From: Colias croceus | Taxonomy: Eukaryota > Arthropoda > Insecta > Lepidoptera > Pieridae | Length of the DNA: 64,000 bases | NCBI RefSeq assembly: GCF_905220415.1 | Contig: NC_059547.1 | Location: 9,188,501-9,252,500, forward strand | Reading direction: 5' to 3' | Shown here: one piece after another, positions 1 through 12,900 of the stretch | Layout: every line of letters starts with the position of its first letter | Numbering within the stretch: position 1 is the first letter of the stretch | Position numbers and translations under genes: made by a program | Notes under the pieces: model-generated | Databases searched by the model: none | Told to the model about the DNA's origin: nothing | The model's input: the letters and a program-made list of their open reading frames with translations, nothing else

Positions 1-1629
1 ATTCAAGGTGAGTGTTCTAAAAACACAAATTAAATTAGTCTGGCGACATAAAATATGGTATTGAAACATAAAACAGGAAATATATACTTACACACTAAAG
101 CAGCTAGCACATAACAATTTTTTTTTCTTAAATTTGAATTAATTTTAAATTTCGATTGTTCTATTGTGTCAAATATTTTTCAATCCCATTGCCATTACAA
201 AAAATCATAAAAAATAACAAAATAAGTGAGTTATAACTACTTGCTGTCTTTTGTTTCAGAAATTATCCTGCCCAACCTAGTATGGTCGCCCGGTCGTACC
301 TCCGAAGCGATCCGTACAGCTGCGGTTGCGTGTTTGTGTTCAGCCTTACAGGAGAACCCGGAGGAGGATTCGCTGGAGAGGGGCGGCGATGGAGATGGTT
401 TTGATAAGGTAAGTTAACAAACAACAAAGAAAAATGAATTTCTTCTCTGTACTATAGGAATGTTTCGAAAATCTTGATTAAAGGACGTATAAAGAAACGT
501 TTAATTTCAAGTCTAAAGGGCTCAAGCTTACTATGGTAATAAGGTAAGTTAAAGTAAGTTTGAATGATCAAATGCAGAAATAATCCTGCCCCTGCCCCAG
601 GTTAAGTAAAATCGAATGATCAATGAATACGCATTTTTATGTAATGATACACTGTAACATGTCTCAGTTCTAAAGAATTTACAAAAAAAAACTATATTAT
701 ATGGTTTATATTCATTGTTATCATTCCTTGCAGGATGTTAACTTATTCCCCACGAAGGAGTCTCTCGAACCGTTCCTAGAGGAAATGGTGCCACTTTTGG
801 TCAGTCTAGTGGACGATAACTCGCTGTTAACCCGCCAACACACGCTCCGTGCGATCTGCTGTCTGGCAACACTGGCCAAACAACGTGGCTGTTTCACAGT
901 TGAGATACTGCATAAGTTGTATTTTGGTGAGGAAAAAATAATTTATAAAAGTCATATCAATAAAAATTACTTAAATTCTTTATTAAATTAAAAAAATCGT
1001 AAAATATGACACCCATTAATGGAGTCACCATAATGGTTTCGCCATAAAAACTTTGTCTCGTGTTCATCTCGCTTTAAGAAAATAACTCAATAATAATCGA
1101 AATACCTACTCCCTAATTAAAATAATTTTCACAGTTGTCCTAAAACGCCTAGACGACAGCAGCGACAGAGTGCGCTCGTACGCAGTGCAAACTCTATGCA
1201 CGCTGTTCAAATGTCGCCCGGAAGGTTACGATTGTAACGTTTTTGGCGCCCATATAGATGCACTATACAGCGCCATGTTGATTCACTTGGACGATGCGGA
1301 CGAAAGTTTTAGAAAGGAAATGCTGGGTGAGTATTTTTTACTCATAATAATGGTGAAGAGATGAGAGAGAGTAATTTTTTTTAGTTTGTAAAGGAAAACA
1401 AATATAAGAATTACGACATGTTTTAATTATATATCATCAATCAATCAATCATACATAATATTATATAAAAGTTTTATTATTTTCTTTTTCAGATGCTTTA
1501 CTCGCGTTAAGTGATGTGGATTCATGCCTCTTGATGAAAAAGGTTCAAGCTAATATCCATTTGTATAGAAATAAAGCGGCCTACGAGAAACTTTCCAAAC
1601 ATTTAGAAAAAATTATTAAAGAAAAATAA
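1..1629 (+). CDS. DNAAF5: Dynein axonemal assembly factor 5 (HEATR2), C-terminal exons, 5'-partial
   Basis: HEAT-repeat factor that helps preassemble axonemal dynein arms in the cytoplasm. Exons by GT-AG sites and phase: ..1-7, 260-408, 734-926, 1135-1326, 1493-1629 (stop TAA 1627-1629). The segments match the C-terminus of vertebrate DNAAF5 as I remember it: LPNLVWSPGRTSEAIRTAAV in the first long exon, LKRLDDSSDRVRSYAVQTL in the fourth, and IHLDDADESF just before the last exon. Phases agree at each junction (base 7 plus 260-261 gives Glu; base 926 plus 1135-1136 gives Val; base 1326 plus 1493-1494 gives Asp). Amphipathic HEAT helices dominate; the tail is Lys/Glu-rich and ends KEK. The gene's start lies left of the window. 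PARN follows on the same strand, with a LINE between. A possible poly(A) signal ATTAAA is at 1819-1824. Not checked by alignment. Confidence 0.86.
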
Positions 1630-1969
1630 TTTGTTATATTTTGTTATGAACTGACTAGTTAACACTTTTATTTAATTTCAAAAGTTGAATTATTTTTTAT
1701 TTGTCTAACTCTATCAATGTAGGGTTAAAAGTAGATAATTTTACATTAGCTTAGTCGGACTACCCTTACTGAGAAGTGCAATTATTAAGTTTATACCTAT
1801 TAAACGCATTGTTGAAAGATTAAAGTGCTTTTTATTTAAGCCAGTGCTACCATTCTACTATGATACCTACACAGAGCAAGTAATATAGGAATACCTATGC
1901 GAAACTATTGCTATACTTAGGTACCTTATTATAATATTGTTCACATTAAAGTATTGTATTGGTAATAAC
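1630..1969. other. 3' UTR and spacer between DNAAF5 and the LINE
   Basis: AT-rich sequence after the DNAAF5 stop, with the ATTAAA noted at 1819-1824. I see no ORF or repeat. The exact 5' end of the LINE to the right is uncertain because no target-site duplication could be matched. Confidence 0.5.
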
Positions 1970-1988
1970 TAATGGTTAATGCGACTTT

Positions 1989-2333
1989 TTGGTTATTATG
2001 CAACAACAACCACGTAAAATTGTCGCTAAATTAAGGGATAAACTTACTAAAGATACATTAATAAGCAATTTCAAGAAGTGTAATAAAACTAAGAGTATTA
2101 TGTCGCATGATCTCGGCTTTAACGGTAACGCATCGAAGATCTTCATAAACGAACACCTCACCGTGGCAAATAAAATTTTATTAAATACATGTAAGAAACG
2201 TGCCAAGGAGAGGAATATTAAGTTCGTATGGATTAAAAACTGTACCATATACATACGCGCAAACGAGAAGACTCCAGCCAAAGTTATATCTTCCGAAGAG
2301 GATTTAAAAAATTTTTTAGATTCCAAATTGTAG
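1989..2333 (+). pseudogene. LINE ORF1 C-terminal part (FP-type domain)
   Basis: 114 codons without a proper N-terminus. The frame is open upstream to about 1980 and the ATG used here is internal. The pattern K-T-K-S-I-M-S-H-D-L-G-F, then NEHLTVANKILL, then AKERNIKFVWIKN and a short acidic tail resembles the FP-like C-terminal domain of ORF1 proteins of many insect LINEs (related to the baculovirus FP protein). These ORF1 proteins bind the element's RNA. The N-terminal coil and zinc-knuckle part is missing because of 5' truncation. Confidence 0.6.
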
Positions 2334-2344
2334 AAAATTTCTGT

Positions 2345-3076
2345 TTGTTTATGTTTAAAACTCTCATTTTAAAACTTACCCTATATAACACATATTCACA
2401 ACTTAACACAAACCCACTCTCTTATTTACACATAAAATTTAATCTTACATTTAATTATATTTATTTATCTAGTAGATTTCTAAATAATTTTATATACAAA
2501 ATTGTAGAAATTTTCTATTTGTTATTGTTTACAAATTACAAGTTAAAACTTACCCCATATTACACATATTCACAGATTTATACAAATCCAAACTTATATT
2601 TACACTTAAAAACTAATCATAAATCTCATTCATATTTATCTTATCGACCTAATTTTACTCAAGTTCTTAATATTAAAGTGTTGTTCGATCAATTATCAAT
2701 TATTCGTAACTACATAATTTTGCATAACCATGTTTACTTACGATCTTTAAAAGGTTCCTCTCCCCTGATTTACAATGTTCGTGCGCAATGGACATTGACC
2801 TTGACGACATTTTTTAGAACTGCCCGCGAGAATTTTGATATTTTTTGTAACGATCTTGCATTTCTTTGTCGCGAATATTTGATTAGTTTTAATTCGTATA
2901 GTATAATAAAAGCCGTATTAGTAATCAATATGTTTCGCATTACCGAGTTATTTGTTTCTATTGTAATTAAAGTTTTAATTTATCATATTGTTATTCTTAT
3001 AGTTGCATTTATTAGGATCGTTTATTATTTTGTTTATTTCATTATATTTCAATGGCTTCCAGAAATAAGGATATAA
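2345..3076 (+). CDS. Unexplained middle ORF of the LINE (243 codons)
   Basis: An open frame between ORF1 and ORF2, in the third frame, overlapping the ORF2 start by 25 bases. It is rich in Leu, Ile, Tyr, Asn, Phe and Thr. The last 60 or so residues are strongly hydrophobic (VLVINMF, VSIVIKVLIYHIVILIVAF) and could form two membrane segments. It contains a tandem duplication of exactly 174 bp (58 codons): KLTLYNTYSQ at about 2372 recurs as KLTPYYTYSQ at about 2546. I recognise no family. Such a long open frame is unexpected in DNA this AT-rich, but biased composition could still explain it. Confidence 0.3.
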   Translation: MFMFKTLILKLTLYNTYSQLNTNPLSYLHIKFNLTFNYIYLSSRFLNNFIYKIVEIFYLLLFTNYKLKLTPYYTYSQIYTNPNLYLHLKTNHKSHSYLSYRPNFTQVLNIKVLFDQLSIIRNYIILHNHVYLRSLKGSSPLIYNVRAQWTLTLTTFFRTARENFDIFCNDLAFLCREYLISFNSYSIIKAVLVINMFRITELFVSIVIKVLIYHIVILIVAFIRIVYYFVYFIIFQWLPEIRI

Positions 3077-5929
3077 TTATTTATTATCAAAACGCTCGCG
3101 GTTTACGTACTAAATTACCGGAGTTGCACAGAAACATTTTGTTGAACAATTATGATTTAATTATTATCACAGAAAGTTGGTTATGCGACGGTATTTTAGA
3201 CTCGGAAATTTGCGATTCCCGCTACGAGGTTTTTAGATGCGATAGAAAACACAATAGGAAAGGCGGTGGCGTATTGATCTGCATTAAAAAAAATTACAAT
3301 GCTCTCATCACTCAAAATGTTCAGTGTGGTAATGTAGAAAGTTTATGGCTCTCAATGTCAGGTGAGATGTTTGAGGGTAAGGTGGATCTTCACATTATTG
3401 CCGCTTACCTGCCTCCTTCGTCAGATCTGCCTAATCTCTTAAGATCTCTCAGTTCTACGTTGCTTTCAATTTATGACAATTACCCCAATAATAATTATTT
3501 AGTTATTGGTGATTTTAATTTACCCTTTATTTCTTGGGTGGATAAATTTAACTATAGCATTAACAATTATTGCAATCCAGATCTTTTAGAAGCCACTTTG
3601 GGTTTTTTAAATCTAACTAATTTAATGGGTATGGGTCAGTTTAACCATACACCAAACTTTTGTGGAAATATTTTAGATCTAGTTTTTTCTAATTTAAGTA
3701 TTAACTGTCAGGACATTACCTCTAATTTCTTAATCAACATGGATAGATTTCATAGTCCACTATTCATTACAATTTACGACATTAATAATAAGCAGTTACG
3801 ACCGCAGTTTGGTAGAATAAAAAAGTTTTTTAAAGCGGATTACGATGCTATCAACTTAGAATTAAGGAAATTTAACTGGGATGAAATTTTAAATTCTGGC
3901 TCAGTTGATGATGCTACCAGTAGTTTTTATGCTATTATAAGCTCATTAATAGATAGATATGTGCCTTCAGTTCGTATTTCTTCGCGTCGGCGTTATCCTA
4001 AATGGTACACTCCGGCTTTGATAAATATCATAAAAGAAAAATTTAAATTTCACTCTAAATGGAAAAAATACAAGAATCCTATCGATTATTCAACCTTTTC
4101 ACTACTCAGAGCTAGAGTAAAAGAATTAAAAGTAGAAGCACACTCAAATTATCTCTTACGATGTCAAAATTCTATTAAATCTTCTCCTAAGGAATTTTGG
4201 ACTTATATCAATAACAAACGTATGAATTCTAGCTATCCATGTTGTATGTCTTATCGTGGACATATGTTAACTTCGGGAAAAGATATGTGCTCGGCATTTA
4301 GCGATTTCTTTCAATCTGTTTTTCGATCAGACGTTTCTTCTGATCTTGTGAATCCTATTGTTGAGTCAAACCTGGCCGACTGTATATGTTCTATCTTGAT
4401 TACTGACAAGGAAATAAAAGCATTATTTAAGAGAGCTTGATGGTCAGAAGGGTGCCGGGTCTGATGGAATACCTGCAATTTTTGTCAAAAAATGTCAGTC
4501 TAGTTTAGTTATACCCTTACGTTTACTCTTCCAGCGTTCTTTAAACGAAGGAGTCTTTCCTAAATGCTGGAAGGAAGCTTTAATCATACCTATACACAAA
4601 AAAGAATCTAAAAATGAAATAACGAATTATAGAGGTATATCTTTACTTAACATATTTGCGAAAATGTTAGAAAAAATTGTACATAAACACCTATATAGCT
4701 CAACGATTAATTGCATCCCTTCCAACCAACATGGTTTTGTTAAGTCACGTAATGTCACAACGAATTTATTAGAGTTAACACAATTTGTGAATCGTAGCAT
4801 GAATGAAGGTGTGCAGGTGGACGTGCTTTATACGGATTTTGAGAAGGCGTTCGATAGAGTCAGTTATAATATATTAATTCGCAAGCTATACGCGGTTGGC
4901 ATCAGAGGGAATCTCCTTAGGTGGTTAGAGTCGTACATTCGAAATCGTAGTCAGTCTGTTATCTTGGGAGGCTATAGATCTGACTTTGTTGATGTTACTT
5001 CCGGAGTCCCCCAAGGCTCGCACCTCGGTCCCTTATTGTACAATATTTATTTATTTGATATCGATACTTGTTTTAAAAATTCAAATTTTCTGCTTTATGC
5101 AGATGACAAGAAAATTTTTAGAAAAATCTCAACCCCTCAGGACTGCCTCTTGCTTCAGGACGATCTTAATAGGCTTACCAATTATTATAAATTAAACAAA
5201 ATATCAGTAAACACAAATAAATGCCAAAAAATAACTTTTTCTCGAAATAAGGCCAATAAAATTATATGTTTTGACTATAAAATTAGCAACGAAATTATTC
5301 CATCCGTTACGTCAGTAAGGGACCTAGGTGTGATCCTCGATGACAAGCTTAGTTACCGCATGCACATTGAATTAATATCTCAAAAAGCCTATAAAAATTT
5401 AGGATTTGTTTTGAGGCAGGCGGAACCCTTTGATGATTCGGCATGTTTGAAAGTTTTGTACTACGCATATGTACGTAGTATTCTAGAGTTCGCCAGCGTC
5501 ATTTGGCGTCCAAGTTATAAATGTCATATAACTAAATTGGAAAAGCTTCAAAAATTATTTGTGAATAGAATGAAATATAAAAATAAACAATATGATTTAA
5601 CCTATTCACAAGCTTGCTCTTACTATAAAATCAATACCTTGGAGGATCGTAGAGACGTAATCGACCTTATGTTATTGTATGATATTGTCAATAATAACTT
5701 TGATTTTCCTGTTGCTTTAGAATACTTACAATATCGTGTGCCATCACAACGTACTCGTCATACGCCTCTCTTTAGTGTGCCAGCAACCTCTACCAATTAT
5801 CTCAAACATTCACCCTTTCTGAGAATTCCGAATAATTATAATAATAAATTCTCCTTTGCAGATCCCTTTCAATTATCTCGCTCTAAGTTTAAAAAAGTAA
5901 TACTGCAGCTTATTGACCAAAAATTGTAA
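3052..5929 (+). pseudogene. LINE ORF2: endonuclease-reverse transcriptase, one frameshift
   Basis: ATG at 3052. The endonuclease domain shows YYQNARG, ITESWL, VIGDFNLP and a late FHSPLF motif. The frame ends at TGA 4438-4440, but reading continues one frame over with LDGQKGAGSDGIP (from about 4436) through LNIFAKMLEKIVHKHL, the RT motif A region DFEKAFDRVSYN, motif B SGVPQGS and motif C YADD (about 5098), to TAA at 5927-5929. This fits a single extra base near 4432-4435, so the full enzyme cannot be made from this copy. The long Arg/Tyr-rich C-terminus after RT is usual for the CR1/Jockey group. There is no RNase H domain. Confidence 0.88.
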
Positions 5930-6186
5930 AGAAAATCACAAACAACACGCACACACTCACACACACACACTTTCACTCACACTTGTACTCATAATATATT
6001 GTTACCAATTGTTACCTTTTTATTTAGCTATAATTATAGATATAATATACGGTTTGTAATCGTTTATATATCTTTCTTTACTTTGCTCACTCACAGTATT
6101 ATGATTGTTATTGGTGTACCTTTTAATTGGCGTATTGAAATGTTAATGTTATATCTAGTGTAAGATTAGCTGTAAGGTACCTGTAC

Positions 6187-6187
6187 A

Positions 6188-6218
<31 letters not shown>

Positions 6219-6219
6219 A
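6187..6219 (+). repeat. LINE 3' terminal microsatellite (AATA-type)
   Basis: About eight perfect four-base units directly at the 3' end of the LINE. They act as the element's tail and mark its right boundary. Confidence 0.85.
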
Positions 6220-6929
6220 CAATATGCATAGGATACGCCCTTTTCATTTTTTTTGGTTATAATTTGTATGTCTTTAAGCTTTGTGTTGATCTGAAAATCA
6301 GCAGGAATGAAAATCAAGTCTAATGTATTGTGTCGGTAAGAGCATGGACTAGAACTGCTAAAACCTAAGGCTAATAATAGAACGTAGGTGGGAATAAAAT
6401 TCCAAGAAAATTCTGTTCGAAAGTATTGATTGGGGAACAAAAAAAGGAAAAATGCTTTTTTGAATGTGGCAACAAATATTTAACACCTGTGGAGTTGTTG
6501 ACTTTTAGCGTGGAAAACTTTTTGATCCGTAGATAACTAAGAGCGTAGATAACGATTAATAGGTTGGATACCCAACGACGATAATTACTATTCCTTTTTT
6601 ATTTTTTCTCTACTATTCCTTGCTTAGATTAAAATCAATAAAAACATCCGTAAAATCAAAGGATTTCCACGTTGAGTATAAGATTAATAATATAAAAAAA
6701 AGTTCAGACAAATATTTATCAGTATTGTTGAGGTTACAGTGAACGCAGTCAATAAAAATTTAGAGGCGAAATGCGAATCTAAAAATGGCAACATTGACTG
6801 TTGTCACCGCTTGCGCTCAGCAATGTTTTGTGTAGATTCTGTTTTTCTAATAATATTTACATTTAATAATTAATTGACTAAGAATATTGAGTGTACATAT
6901 ATACAAAATTATTTTCTATACTATAGAAA
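6220..6929 (+). promoter_or_regulatory. PARN upstream region and 5' UTR
   Basis: Single-copy-looking AT-rich DNA between the LINE tail and the PARN start codon. No clear TATA box or initiator could be fixed. A slightly GC-richer stretch at about 6780-6840 is the likeliest core promoter or first-exon leader. The LINE therefore lies within 0.7 kb of the PARN start. Confidence 0.35.
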
Positions 6930-9900
6930 ATGGAAGTGACCCGAAAGAGTTAGTACTTAACCATTTTTTCCTCACCTCAACACGTTTTCGTGCAATATGA
7001 ATACGATCCTTTTCTTTTATTTTTTTTTACAGATTTTAAAGAGTCTCTGCCTATGGTGGCAGCCTCTATAGAGAAAGCAGACTTTCTGGTAATAGATGCG
7101 GAATTCACAGGATTGATAAACGGCCGCGATGTATCGGTATTTGATTTGCCGCAAGAGTATTACTTGACTCTACTGAACGGTTCTACAGAATTTCTTCTTA
7201 TTCAGTATGGATTATGCGCTTTCTATTGGGATGATAAAGAAGAACATTACATGAACGATGCTTACAACTTCTATTTATTTCCGCGAAGTCGCCCAGGGCC
7301 TGAGAAAATGTTTCTCTGCCAAAGCTCCAGTTTGGATTTCCTTGCATCGCAAGGATTTGATTTTAACAAACTGATCAGAGAAGGTAAATCTAAAAATCCA
7401 GCTTTACAGCTGTTATTCCTAAACCAAACCCTTCATTAACTTATGGCAAATGTACCATATGGGGGACTACAATCTATACACCAAACAATTTTTCTTAAAG
7501 TATACCTAGTGGGTGAATGGAGCTAAGCTCAAACCATTTATTTATTCAATTACGCTTCTTCTAGAAACACTTCTGAATCGTCATAAAATATTTGTAAAAT
7601 TTACCACTGATTCAGAAAGCAGTATCTATGGAGAATCATGTCAATATTACATTTTAATTTTACAAAATATGTTACTACATAAAATATAATATGTAATAAT
7701 GATTCAAAACAAGCGTAGAGTGAACAGGTACCTTCTAGGGAAGCGCGTTCCATCTTAGACCACATCTCAGCTTAACATCAGGCGAGATTGTGGTCCAGCG
7801 CTTCCCTATTACCAATAATAATAAAACAACGGTTATGTGCTTCTTACGTGACAGCTTTCCATGGATTTCAATCTTTCATATATTCATTAAGCTCTCTGAA
7901 CTAATACATTTTGATATGAGATTAAAATTTAGTATTATTGAACTCAAAAACAACAAACAGCTTACACAAATTTTAATATAAAATATTGTTTATGCAATTT
8001 TTAAGGTATATCATACATGACGGAACCAACAGAGACAAGACTTAGGGAAGTCTTAATAGAGCGGCAGAAGTCATATTCCAATGAAAAGGGAACTATAATA
8101 ATACCTGAGGAACATAAATCTCAAATTGAAGATATATGGTGAGTTATAATCTATAAAAGACGTGTGGCACTCAGAGACTGCCACAGCAAAGCTATTGCAT
8201 AGCATAAAAAGTATCACCGCTTTGCCTGTCAGAGTGGGGGGGTGTTAGGTTAGGTTAGGAAATTCTGGATTCGATCTCTATGCTCAACGCCCGCAATAGA
8301 AGCTATGCAATAGCTTAATAAAGTAGTAAACTAATATTTTGTTGTCAATGGCAATAACAAAAATTCTTATAAAAGCAAAAGCGACTGTTAACTTATAGTA
8401 TTTTTTAATATTATGTATATTTATGTAACCAGTGTCACTCTCACAGTTCAGACAAATGTATTGAAATCATTCACATAAAATTCAATCAATGTACATACAT
8501 AATATCTACACTCAAAATACATAATCGTCCTCCTGTTGCAATTTGGTAAAAAACAAATATGTAAAATAAAATTTTCTTTGTGATTCTAAATAAATTCTTA
8601 ATATTTAATGAAGACACAATAAAAGATATCAACAAGATTCTGTGTGTTGAATATTATCTGTAATAGTTGAAACAATTTTGACCTTATAATGACTGCAAGA
8701 GAGTGTAATTAAGGGCAATATTTAGTCTACTTTTATCCTTGAATTGTTACAAGATTAGGATTTGTGCAGGATACACTGCTTATCAGCCCGCACATGATAA
8801 AAATAACAGGCAGAGCTGTTTTTTTTATGTAGACAGCAACAAGTGTCATTGACTTGTTGATTAATTATTAAACCAATGTATATTGTGAAACTGTAAGATT
8901 TTCATTGATTAAACTTTTCTAACATTCATTGGTTTAAATCAAGGGAGATTATGTATACAAATTAATCAAGAAAATGATTTAGATGATAAAACTGATAGTG
9001 GTTTATTTCTTAAGAACTGAATTTTTTCATGTGTTAATTCAGGTCATTAGTTTAAAAAACCGGCCAAATGTGACTTGCACTCGCATACTGAGGGTTCTGG
9101 GCAAACATGTTTTTTATAATATGTTGTCAGTAAAAAAATTATGCTTTTCGCAAATTTTACTATGAGATGATACTTTATAAAAAAATTCATATTCTGTGTT
9201 CACTCGAAGTACTCTGTAGTTTTGATTCCTTGCAACCTTTGCGAATGTAGAAAAATTTCACCAAAATGGCTGTATCTATTTGATTGAGTTGGCTAATAAT
9301 TTTAGTTTAGTTTGTTTAGTTCTTGAGATTAACTTGAGACAAACTTTTCCGCTTATAGTTTGCAATAGTAGTGTTCATTGCATTGCACTTTTCATTCATT
9401 TCGCAGCAAGAAGGTCCAGGACTTTCTCAACAGCGATAAAACTGAGGAGATGGAAATCGATCGCTGCAACGCTTTCATGCGGCGGCTGCTCTTCCAGGAG
9501 TTGGGAGCGAGGTTCAAGGAAGAAGTGTTTGTGGAGACGAAAGTACTGGAGAATAAGGATAGGTTCGTTATTTTGTTCTGGAGGTAGTAGTGATGATTTC
9601 ATCTCAAACTGTATTTTGATCGTTCGAAACCGCTTCTATACAAAGTCTAGTTGAATAATGTTTGAGTTTGAATATATTTTGTTGCTTGAACATGCAAAAG
9701 AAATTACAGAATTGAGAAGTGTCCTTACATAAAGGATTTGATAGAAAAGGGGCTAAAAACATATATTCTATACCTTTTTACTTATAATATTGTTGATAGT
9801 ATGCAATTATATAATTATTTAATAACTTTAAATACGTGTGATAATATTAAAAAATGGTGAAAACTTCAGTATCAATATAGTTTTCTTATATTTTTTCGTA

Positions 9901-12900
9901 ATATATTAGTGCTTTTTAATAACTTAGATAATATTATTCAACACAATGTTAACAGTAGTTCATTTAATAAAAGGTAGATTTCAATGTACAAATATTGATA
10001 TGCTTAAATTCTCTTAGCGATTTGTATGTAGGGTGTTAAAAGTGACGCGTCTCTCGTCGGCGGACGACAGGAGGAGTCGCGATGTAGAGAAGAAAGAAAA
10101 AGAGTGGGAAGAGTTTGAGGATGCTGTCGGCTTCTCTAAAGTAGCGAGGATGATCAGTCAGTCGGTAAGGATTTTGTTTTTTTACTTTCACACTGTTAGG
10201 ACTTGTAATTTTTATTTCCATTCTTTAAACATTTATATATTTTATAAAGCATTTGAATACCATAAAACCAAAATATCCAATTCAACTGTTTAGTTTAGTT
10301 TAATATAATGAAAAATAAAATAAAATAACACAAAAATATAATACCTAAGCAATTCGTGTACTTACATGAAATGGATCGTTGAAAAATCATAGAGTTGGAA
10401 AATCATATACCTAATCGGCGCCCATCTTGTGATCGTTTGTCAATCGACTGTAGGACTATGTTTATTTTTTTCTAACTGTTATAGTATTGTTTCCGTCAGA
10501 TTGGTTAAGATTAATTATTTTTTGGATTAAAATGAAAATGTGTCAGACTTATGTTATTGATTTTCACTTTTTATTTATGAAAGAAGAAACATTTTTTTGA
10601 TGAGACGGTGTGAAAGCGCAAAAGAAAATGTAAAAAAATGATTATTATTCATCACATGCTTTGCTGATACAATGTGCTTATTTATAATATAAATAATGAA
10701 CCTTATTTCGAACCGCAACATTTCTGTAATTATAGTAGAGGGTTCATTCATTGTTGTTTATACATAATTATATGAAATGAAATTGTTCCAGGGAAAGCTT
10801 GTGATCGGCCATAACATGCTGTTAGACTTGTTGCACACGTTGAACCATTTCTTTCAACCGTTGCCGTCAGACTATGCTTCGTTCAAGGAGTTTGCTCACT
10901 GCATGTTTCCCAGGTAAATATACATTGTTATATAAAATATTATTTATTTCAGAAATAGTACATAATATACATAAATTAGGACACATAAGAATTACTACTA
11001 ATAATGAAGATATCCTAGGAAAGGAGAATCAACCACTTTAAAAATTATTGAACAATGTTATTTTGAAATATTTATAATTTGTAATAAAAAAAAAAAACTT
11101 GAAAGTACTTACTGCTAATAATTACACTATTAAATAAAGAAGCGGTTATTTATTAAATAATAATGAAAATAACTTGTGTTTTTGTATATTTTTCAGGTTA
11201 CTAGACACAAAGTACATGTCGAGCCTCCCACCTTTCAAAGACAAAGTGAACTCCAGTGTGCTCCAACATCTGTTGGCAACATTATCTGAACCACCGTTTG
11301 CGCTGCCTAAAATTAGTAAGAAGCTTTTTTTAATATTGATACAACATACAAAATAACTATTTAGTAGTACATATCAGTGGCGGTACGTTCATACAAGCCG
11401 AAAAGCCCGGCTTGCCTAAGGAATTCGCTACGAGACAGGAAAATACCCAAATTCACTTTTGAATATTCGCGCGCAACGAGCAATTCAAAATTTGCTCCGA
11501 AATTCAATGAAAACTCACCTACAAACAATGTCGAATTCGAGTCAAACTTTTTAATTTCATCCTTCTTGCTATCTAAATAAGGTCGTAATTTGTATAAACA
11601 GTGCGGTGTCCTTCTTGAGTGACATATAGTTTTCTCGCTTGCACTCGTGGGCTTTTACCGGGCTTTGCGCTTATCTCTTCTAACGTATGAAATTTCGTTG
11701 AAGTAGCTACATACCTATCTATAGAATTCTATAGCAAAATCTATGGCCAACAAAGCCGGGCTTTAACAGTGTGAAGATAGTTACGATTGCACGTCGCGCG
11801 AACGAACGTCGTGAATATTATTGTTAGTATAGTTTAGCGCGTGATTATACCGGTGTAATTTAGGTTAAGGTTTTCGAATTTTGTGATAAAATAAGTGTCG
11901 CGACACAGATTGTATTGTAAATTGTGATGGTTTGCTTTGTGCTCAGCGGGGAAAGGTAAAATCATTAAACTTTACTGTAAAACAACAATAAATTTCTTCA
12001 TCAAAACCAACTCCCGATTTGTGCAGTAAGTCACATAAACCAAATTTTAATTGTAATGTTTACGAATTAATCGATTTAATGAATGAGAATTGGTTAGAAG
12101 AAGCCTTCTGATGAAACTTGCACATATTTTGGTATTTACGATTCTTGCTAGTAGGTAGTTCTTCCACGGAGCGTGCTTTCTCAGCGTTAAATCGAATTCA
12201 TAGGTAGGTAGGTACGTATTTAAGAAATACACAAGGCCAAGAACGCCTTTCTGAATTAACAATGACTGTCATTGAGAAAGAGCTGTTAATTGAATTAAAA
12301 CAATCACCTAAGTACCTACTTCTATTCCGATGTTATAAAATATTTCCTTCAGAAAGATCGGCGTTTTGAATTAGAATATAAATGATCTGTACAATATTTT
12401 ATAATAAAATAATGTCATACAGTTTTATATAATTTATAGATATAGATTTTAATATGATTGTAATGGTAAACGTTTGACTCAACTGTTTGCGGGCGCGCGT
12501 GAAGATTTAGAAGATTTGATTCGGTATGTTCACATTTTTTATAAGTTTTATAACGAACATAGGTACCCAGCAAACACTTCGAAAAATTTGGGCTTGCCCA
12601 GTCCTTACACCCTAGGCACGCCACTGGTACATATTCAAGTAATGAGTGTAAATATTTTTATTTTTTATTGATTTATGAGTACCTATTCAATATTAATGCA
12701 AGTTTTGTATCCTATTTAAAAACCCATAACAAGCTCTTAAGGGGCTGACAAGACCCAATTTAACAGTGATTGAGCTCTCGTTTACTCCCATACAATTGGA
12801 CAGTGTGCACAAACGAGAGCGCAATATCACTGTTACTGGGCGGGGCCAGGTCGTAAAAGAAAATAATAAGAAAATATATCATTTAAGGAAAAGTGTGGGT

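Larger units (their letters stand above)
1970..6219 (+). mobile_element. Non-LTR retrotransposon (LINE), CR1/Jockey group, 5'-truncated
   Basis: Order: FP-domain ORF1 remnant, AT-rich middle ORF, endonuclease-RT ORF2, a CA-rich 3' UTR (about 5940-5980) and a terminal four-base microsatellite (AATA-type, 6187-6219) in place of plain poly(A). An apurinic-type endonuclease followed by RT with no RNase H fits the CR1/Jockey group; I do not assign a family. The 5' end is cut within ORF1. ORF2 carries only one obvious break, so the copy is fairly young. It lies between DNAAF5 and PARN, in the same direction as both. Confidence 0.9.

Noticed and set aside
1976..2326. 116-codon minus-strand ORF
   Set aside because: Shadow of LINE ORF1 on the other strand.
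8248..8266. Interstitial telomere repeat (TTAGG)
   Set aside because: Only three units within a short interspersed element.
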